Shown: positions 59,832 to 64,000 of the stretch, one piece after another
How positions within the stretch are numbered: the stretch's first letter is position 1
How the letters are laid out: the number at the start of each line of letters is the position of its first letter
Source: Desulfosporosinus sp049943955
Lineage (GTDB): Bacteria > Bacillota > Desulfitobacteriia > Desulfitobacteriales > Desulfitobacteriaceae
DNA length: 64,000 bases
Assembly (NCBI RefSeq): GCF_049943955.1
Contig: NZ_JBNFTW010000004.1
Coordinates: 124,001 to 188,000, forward strand
Direction: 5' to 3'
Notes under the pieces: model-generated
The model's input: only the letters and a program-made list of their open reading frames with translations
Database searches by the model: none
Told to the model about the DNA's origin: nothing
Position numbers and translations under genes: made by a program

Positions 59832-59913
59832 AAAGTTACCCACAACCTTTCTGGGAGAAAAAGCGCATTTTTGACACTTATCCACATTATCCACAATTGG
59901 TTGTGTGTAACTT
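59832..59913. promoter_or_regulatory. DnaA-box cluster inside an inverted repeat
   Basis: Two perfect DnaA boxes TTATCCACA stand directly next to each other (59878-59886, 59887-59895). They are flanked by AAAGTTACCCACAACC (59832-59847) and its inverted match GGTTGTGTGTAACTTT (59898-59913), which carry TTACCCACA and TTACACACA. No dnaA, dnaN or parAB is near, so this is not an ordinary oriC; a DnaA-titration or DnaA-regulated site is possible. Confidence 0.7.
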
Positions 59914-59979
59914 TCGAGGGATAACTTCTATAAGAACCATTCTTTTGATAAATTCGAAGGTAAGCAGCTATGTTTTTGT

Positions 59980-60016
59980 CCAATCGTAAGACTCCAACTT
60001 CTACAATTGGGAGCGC
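59980..60016 (-). repeat. Dispersed palindromic repeat, copy E
   Basis: CCAATCGTAAGACTCCAACTTCTACAATTGGGAGCG on the plus strand (given here as two halves: CCAATCGTAAGACTCCAA and CTTCTACAATTGGGAGCG). First module only. It lies in the 445-bp gap that also holds the DnaA boxes and the ABC-transporter promoter. Confidence 0.7.
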
Positions 60017-60064
60017 TTCTTAGACCTTTGAACAAAGGAAATTAAAGAAGGAAAAAAATAGGTA

Positions 60065-60093
60065 TTGAATGATTATGCACCTGTATGTATAAT
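60065..60093 (+). promoter_or_regulatory. Sigma-A promoter of the amino-acid ABC transporter
   Basis: TTGAAT (60065-60070), 17-bp spacer, perfect TATAAT (60088-60093), 87 bp before the start codon. Confidence 0.75.
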
Positions 60094-60179
60094 TGTAACC
60101 ACAAGGATAAGCTGACTGAATGGATACCTCATTTTAAGATCTATTCAAGGACAGTGCGTTAAAAGGGAGGAAAATTAAA

Positions 60180-60986
60180 ATGTTTAAACCAAAGTTTCGT
60201 GTGATTTTGGCTGGATTGCTTAGTCTCAGTTTATTTGCTCTCGCAGGATGCGGAAGCACAAGTACAACCTCATCTTCATCTTCATCAACTCCAGCATCGT
60301 CGTCCAGCGAGAAGGTTCTGAAAGTCGGTTCTGATATCACCTATGCCCCCTTCGAATTTATGGATGACAAACAACAACCAACTGGATTTGATATGGAACT
60401 TATTCAAGCTATCGGAAAAGATATTGGATACAAAGTCAGTATTGAAACATGTTCCTTTGATGGTTTGATCACTGCTTTGCAAGCTGGTAAGTACAATGCT
60501 GTCATTTCTGCCATGACAATTACCCCTAAACGTGAACAGAGCGTAACTTTTAGTGACAAGTACTTTAAATCTATGCAGTATATCGCTATGAAAAAAGGCT
60601 CAAACTTTAAAACTCTTGAAGATTTAAAAGGGAAAAGAGTCGGGGCTCAACTCAATACGACTGGTCAATTTGATTGTGAAGATAAGGGAATTACCCCCAA
60701 AAAATATGATACTACTCCAGACGCTCTTAGTGACTTGCTCAATGGCGGGGTGGATGCTGTTGTTGCAGATTCACCGGTTGTTCTGTGGTTCCAAGCCCAA
60801 AATCCAACGGCTCAAATTGAAGTGGTTCCGGCAAATGTTGATCCTGAGTATTATGGAATTGCAATGAAGAAAGGAGATACAGAATTAGCCGGCAAGGTTA
60901 ATGCTTCCTTGAAAAAGCTGATCGATAATGGAACATACGGTGAAATTTACAAAAAATGGTTCAAGAAAGATGCTCCTAAATTATAA
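60180..60986 (+). CDS. Polar amino-acid ABC transporter substrate-binding lipoprotein
   Basis: A 268-residue lipoprotein. The signal ends in the lipobox LAGC (Cys about residue 23), then a Ser/Thr-rich linker. The binding domain has YAPFEFMDDKQQPTGFDMEL and MTITPKREQSVTFSDKY, the glutamine/histidine/arginine-binding family pattern (PF00497). The substrate is probably glutamine or another polar amino acid. A terminator follows before the permease gene, which would leave more binding protein than membrane complex. Confidence 0.92.
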   Translation: MFKPKFRVILAGLLSLSLFALAGCGSTSTTSSSSSSTPASSSSEKVLKVGSDITYAPFEFMDDKQQPTGFDMELIQAIGKDIGYKVSIETCSFDGLITALQAGKYNAVISAMTITPKREQSVTFSDKYFKSMQYIAMKKGSNFKTLEDLKGKRVGAQLNTTGQFDCEDKGITPKKYDTTPDALSDLLNGGVDAVVADSPVVLWFQAQNPTAQIEVVPANVDPEYYGIAMKKGDTELAGKVNASLKKLIDNGTYGEIYKKWFKKDAPKL

Positions 60987-61082
60987 GAGCTGGATTTAAA
61001 ATAAGGCAAATGATTTCGCTTTTTAAAATTCTAGAATGAAGTTATGCCAGGGAAAACATTTTTGGAAAATAAATAAATTAGT

Positions 61083-61114
61083 AAAAGAGAAGGTAACTGA
61101 GTGCCTTCTCTTTT
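61083..61114 (+). terminator. Terminator between binding protein and permease
   Basis: AAAAGAGAAGG / CCTTCTCTTTT (11-bp arms). Confidence 0.85.
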
Positions 61115-61190
61115 GCATCTAAACGAACTATCCAAAATTGATTTTTTGTGGGATAAAATTGTATTCATGGTTTATGTGGGTATTTTAGCT

Positions 61191-61219
61191 TGTATAAATT
61201 TAAGCTAATAGGTATAATT
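61191..61219 (+). promoter_or_regulatory. Promoter of the permease-ATPase genes
   Basis: TTGTAT (61191-61196), 17-bp spacer, TATAAT (61214-61219). With the upstream terminator it makes permease and ATPase a separate transcript. Confidence 0.65.
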
Positions 61220-61302
61220 TTAGACAGCGATCACGGAAATCATAAAGTTCTGTTACCTATTATTGGTTTGTTCTAACAAAATGAAAATGAGGAGGATTTT
61301 TC

Positions 61303-61980
61303 GTGGGATTGAACTGGAATGCAGCCATTGAAAGCATCCCTGTCTTAAATCGTGCGGCTCTACTTACACTGGAGCTAACAGCCGGTGCAGTGGCCATTGG
61401 GGTTGTGATCGGACTTATTATGGCCTTAGGACGGCTGTCGAAAATAACAATTTTGCGTGGAGCTGCTATTACCTATGTGGATTTTTTTCGAGGCACTCCT
61501 TTATTGGTTCAAATCTTTTTAGTTTATTTTTTAATACCTAAACTTCTCCATTGGCAGGAGCTTCCTGACAACTATCAATATATTGCGGGTGTTGTTGCCA
61601 TGGGGCTTAATTCAGGAGCATATATAGCGGAGATTTTTAGGGCAGGGATTCAATCAATTGACCGGGGACAAACCGAGGCTGCTCGTTCCTTAGGTATGAC
61701 CCATTCTCAGGCCATGCGCCATGTTATTCTTCCGCAAGCCTTCAAGCGTGTCATCCCGCCATTAGGAAATGAGTTCATTGCCTTACTGAAAGATTCCTCC
61801 TTATTGTCGATTATTGCTATTGAAGAGCTTTTTTACAGTTCCAAAATTATTGCGGGGCGAACCTTCCAACCGATACCCATGTATATTGCAGCTGCATTGT
61901 ACTATTTAGTAATGACACAATTAATTTCCCGGTGGGTTGCGTATATGGAGAGGAGGCTGGGCAAAAATGATATACGTTAA
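61303..61980 (+). CDS. Amino-acid ABC transporter permease (HisM type)
   Basis: A 225-residue membrane subunit with about five helices. The EAA loop that contacts the ATPase is QTEAARSLGMTHSQAMRHVILPQA. It should form a homodimer. Its end overlaps the ATPase gene by 14 bp. Confidence 0.93.
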   Translation: MGLNWNAAIESIPVLNRAALLTLELTAGAVAIGVVIGLIMALGRLSKITILRGAAITYVDFFRGTPLLVQIFLVYFLIPKLLHWQELPDNYQYIAGVVAMGLNSGAYIAEIFRAGIQSIDRGQTEAARSLGMTHSQAMRHVILPQAFKRVIPPLGNEFIALLKDSSLLSIIAIEELFYSSKIIAGRTFQPIPMYIAAALYYLVMTQLISRWVAYMERRLGKNDIR

Positions 61981-62686
61981 GAATTTGCATAAATCCTATG
62001 GAAAGCTGGAAGTGCTTAAAGGGATTGACTGCCATATTCGTGAAAAAGAGGTTGTCGTGGTGATCGGACCCAGCGGCTCCGGAAAAAGCACCTTTTTGCG
62101 CTGCCTCAATAAGTTGGAAGAGCCGACTAAAGGAGAAATAATTATTGACGGCATCCCCCTTAATTCTGAGGTAAATGTTAATGCCATTCGCCGCGAAGTC
62201 GGAATGGTTTTCCAACGCTTCAATTTGTTTCCCCATATGACAGCTATTCAGAATATAACCTTGGCTCCGGTAATCGTCAGAAATATGAATAAAGGGGAAG
62301 CTGAGAAAATTGCCATGGAGCTTCTGGCCAAAGTTGGACTCTCCGACAAAGCCCACGAATATCCGGATCACCTCTCAGGCGGACAACAGCAACGGGTAGC
62401 CATCGCCCGGGCATTGGCCATGAAACCGAAAGTCATGCTCTTTGACGAGACAACATCGGCCTTAGACCCGGAGATGGTTGGTGAAGTTCTCGCAGTTATG
62501 AAAGACCTGGCTCGGGAAGGTATGACCATGGTGGCGGTAACCCATGAGATGGGCTTTGCTCGTGAGGTCGGGGATCGAGTGATTTTTATGGATGAGGGAA
62601 TTATCATGGAAGAAGGAGAACCCAATGAGGTGTTCTCAAATCCCAAGAATGCCAGAACGCAGGCATTTTTGAGCAAGATATTATAA
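61967..62686 (+). CDS. glnQ: Amino-acid ABC transporter ATPase (GlnQ type)
   Basis: A 239-residue ABC ATPase. Walker A GPSGSGKST, Q-loop VFQRFNLFPHMT, signature LSGGQQQR, Walker B VMLFDETTSALDPE and the H-loop VTHEM are all intact. ATG 61967 lies inside the end of the permease gene. It powers the uptake of the amino acid bound by the lipoprotein at 60180. Confidence 0.95.
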   Translation: MIYVKNLHKSYGKLEVLKGIDCHIREKEVVVVIGPSGSGKSTFLRCLNKLEEPTKGEIIIDGIPLNSEVNVNAIRREVGMVFQRFNLFPHMTAIQNITLAPVIVRNMNKGEAEKIAMELLAKVGLSDKAHEYPDHLSGGQQQRVAIARALAMKPKVMLFDETTSALDPEMVGEVLAVMKDLAREGMTMVAVTHEMGFAREVGDRVIFMDEGIIMEEGEPNEVFSNPKNARTQAFLSKIL

Positions 62687-62697
62687 AGGACCTTTTT

Positions 62698-62733
62698 AAG
62701 CGCGCCGAGGCTATAAGCTAAAGGCGCGCTTTT
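62698..62733 (+). terminator. Terminator after glnQ
   Basis: AAGCGCGCC / GGCGCGCTT (9-bp arms), then TTCTG. Confidence 0.85.
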
Positions 62734-62759
62734 CTGTGTCTGATGATAATTCTGACACG

Positions 62760-63134
62760 CCCAAAACAGACGCCCGCACATGAAATGTGCCGTCACCCCA
62801 AACCCCTTTCTCATCTTTCGTTCCCCACGTCGTTCCCCGGACCTAAGCTTAGGACGCAGTATGACAACAGCGTGACGTCTTTTACGTAAGCAGCCCAGCA
62901 AACTTCGTGAAAGCGACTGACCCCAGATACGGGGTAGCGCACAGGACGTGCGCTGCCGCCATTGCGCCAGGGACGGCGCATATGGCACGATAGTCTCCGG
63001 TGGAGATTATCGCCGTAGGCGGGTTCTCCGAAAAAATACTATCGCCGTAGGATGAACCCCGCTCCCCAAAGCAAGGAGCGTGAACGTTAGTTTGCTCTGT
63101 GTCGTAAGACAGAACGATGTGTCATATAAGTCCC
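62760..63134 (-). repeat. Large multi-hairpin dispersed element, copy 2 (inverted)
   Basis: About 375 bp. Its reverse complement matches copy 1 from GGGACTT to ACGGCACATTTCATGTGCG and TTTTGGG. Hairpin 3 is CCCC-agatac-GGGG (62921-62934), hairpin 2 is AGCGCAC/GTGCGCT, hairpin 1 is GCCAT..TGCGCC/GGCGCA..ATGGC. It carries about 70 bp absent from copy 1 (about 62987-63056) with two CGCCGTAGG repeats and a GATAGTCTCC/GGAGATTATC stem. The middle 3' part is diverged. It lies between glnQ and the cold-shock gene; no coding role. Confidence 0.85.
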
Positions 63135-63237
63135 GCTAACGTTTAGACTTCCCCAAACTTGGTTATCCTCCTAAAGGTAAGTATTGGTTCAAGGAATTAT
63201 CCTTTGAACTATAATAATCAAGGAAGGTGTATTTTTT

Positions 63238-63435
63238 GTGGTAGGTAAAGTCAAATGGTTTAACAAACAGAAGGGCTATGGCTTCATCGAGCAGGAAAAT
63301 GGACAGGATATTTTCGTCCATTTTCAATCGGTTGTCGGAGAAGGCTTTCGTACCCTCGAGGAAGGCCAAAATGTAGAGTTTGATATTGTTCAAGGCCCGC
63401 GAGGGGAACAGGCTTCTAATGTAATGGTTCGCTGA
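63238..63435 (+). CDS. Cold-shock-domain RNA chaperone (Csp family)
   Basis: A 65-residue single cold-shock domain. RNP1 is KGYGFIEQ and RNP2 is DIFVHFQ. It binds single-stranded nucleic acid and melts RNA structure. The start is GTG 63238 after AAGGAAGG. The 5' leader (about 100 nt) may be temperature-responsive but no cold box was identified. Confidence 0.93.
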   Translation: MVGKVKWFNKQKGYGFIEQENGQDIFVHFQSVVGEGFRTLEEGQNVEFDIVQGPRGEQASNVMVR

Positions 63436-63459
63436 GAAGGGTTTAGATCGCCTGAAGAA

Positions 63460-63489
63460 AGAATCGTTTTTTGAAACGATTCTCTCTTT
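63460..63489 (+). terminator. Terminator after the csp gene
   Basis: AGAATCGTTT-tttg-AAACGATTCT then CTCTTTAG. Confidence 0.85.
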
Positions 63490-63588
63490 AGGTTTAAACA
63501 AAAATATCTTGGGGAAAGTTAAAAATCAGCAGGATTTTTTCGAGAAATCGGGAATGTTACATATACCAGCTATAAAGGGGGTTGAAAT

Positions 63589-64000
63589 ATGAATATCATT
63601 ATTCGTGGTAAACATATTGAACTAACAGACGCATTGAAAGAATATGTTACAAAACGGGTAGGAAAACTTGAAAAATTTTCGGATGAGTTTATGGATGTAC
63701 AAGTAACATTACTTGTTGAGAGAGACCGCCATCGTGTTGAGGTAACTGCACCGATTCATGGAATGATTCTTCGCGGTGAAGAAGAAACTGAAGATATGTA
63801 TTCTTCAATTGATATGGTTGTAGAAAAGCTGGAACGCCAAATTGATAAGTATCGGACAAGAATTAATAAGCGTATGCGCTCAAAGGTTATGAAAGATCAT
63901 GATGTTCAACCGGCTTCAACCGTCGAGGAACCGCGTGAGGAAGTTGTGCGGCATAAGAAATTCCCTGTGAAACCCATGTCCGTCGAGGAGGCTATTATGC
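63589..64000 (+). CDS. hpf: Ribosome hibernation promoting factor, long form (3' truncated)
   Basis: 137 residues are visible before the window ends. The N-terminal domain (MNIIIRGKHIELTDALKEYV ... VEVTAPIHG) binds the 30S A/P sites. The linker ends at VVRHKKFPVKPMSVEEAIM, the start of the C-terminal dimerisation domain, so this is the long HPF that makes 100S ribosomes. ATG 63589 follows AAAGGGGG. In Bacillus hpf (yvyD) also follows the comF region. Confidence 0.94.
   Translation, partial: MNIIIRGKHIELTDALKEYVTKRVGKLEKFSDEFMDVQVTLLVERDRHRVEVTAPIHGMILRGEEETEDMYSSIDMVVEKLERQIDKYRTRINKRMRSKVMKDHDVQPASTVEEPREEVVRHKKFPVKPMSVEEAIM

Noticed and set aside
59832..59913. Chromosomal replication origin
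   Set aside because: DnaA boxes are present but there is no dnaA, dnaN, gyrB or A/T-rich unwinding block adjacent; neighbours are comFC and an ABC transporter. Kept only as a DnaA-box cluster.
11519..60016. CRISPR array made from the 36-bp repeats
   Set aside because: Copies are single and kilobases apart, in both orientations, with no spacers and no cas genes.
62368..62988. 206-residue minus-strand frame
   Set aside because: It runs antisense to glnQ and through copy 2 of the repeat; it has no ribosome site and no protein-like conservation with copy 1.

Overview
The window reads as chromosome of an anaerobic, spore-forming, Gram-positive member of the Clostridia, most like the Desulfosporosinus/Desulfitobacterium group of the former Peptococcaceae (inference from gene content and synteny; no database search was possible). 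Pointers are the sporulation and germination genes (spo0F, spoIID, spoIIQ, spoIIID, sleB-ypeB, a Spo0E-like phosphatase), the SCIFF peptide and its radical SAM maturase, a lone molybdopterin oxidoreductase, and a bacillus/clostridium-type order around rpoE-pyrG-spo0F, prfA-prmC-sua5-ywlE-rpiB-ywlG-glyA-upp, the atp operon, and murA-spoIID-spoIIQ-spoIIID-mbl.

Layout. 1-1.7 kb: end of a metallophosphoesterase, a MarR regulator and a Spo0E-like protein. 1.7-4.75 kb (minus strand): a magnesium operon of promoter, M-box riboswitch with terminator, an unannotated 23-codon membrane peptide, an MgtE-N/CBS protein without a membrane domain, and an Nramp-related transporter with Mg2+-type signature changes. 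4.9-8.7 kb: scfA, attenuator, scfB, molybdopterin oxidoreductase. 8.7-13.4 kb: TPR protein, walJ, HtrA protease, glnS. 13.4-18.6 kb: ybaK, glycolipid-type glycosyltransferase, radical SAM protein, sleB-ypeB. 18.8-23.3 kb: DUF1934, argS, rpoE, attenuated pyrG. 23.3-24 kb: a repeat-rich gap. 24-30.7 kb: FemX-like protein, alr, spo0F, zinc-ribbon protein, tal, glpX, M23 peptidase, rpmE. 30.8-40.7 kb: translation and nucleotide housekeeping run from DUF1385 to wecB. 40.9-48 kb: complete F1Fo ATP synthase operon (atpZ-I-B-E-F-H-A-G-D-C). 48.2-56.2 kb: envelope and sporulation genes through mbl, tagA, a GT4 enzyme and fabZ. 56.5-59.7 kb: comFA-comFC competence genes and a zinc-ribbon protein. 59.8-62.7 kb: a DnaA-box cluster, then a polar amino-acid ABC transporter. 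62.7-64 kb: a second copy of the large repeat, a cold-shock gene and the start of hpf.

The genes are mostly housekeeping, so the novelty is in the non-coding DNA. (1) A dispersed element of about 335-375 bp forms a chain of abutting hairpins; it has two copies in opposite orientation (23.3 and 62.8 kb) with a compensatory base-pair change between them, and a nearby 110-bp partial duplicate that differs from its neighbour by nine substitutions, all C-to-T on one strand. (2) A modular family of 35-75 bp palindromic repeats occurs at six places, usually just after genes. (3) Four DnaA-box-like sites lie inside a 16-bp inverted repeat far from any dnaA gene. (4) The Mg2+-riboswitch operon contains a candidate microprotein. 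No CRISPR array, prophage, transposase, rRNA or tRNA gene was recognised.
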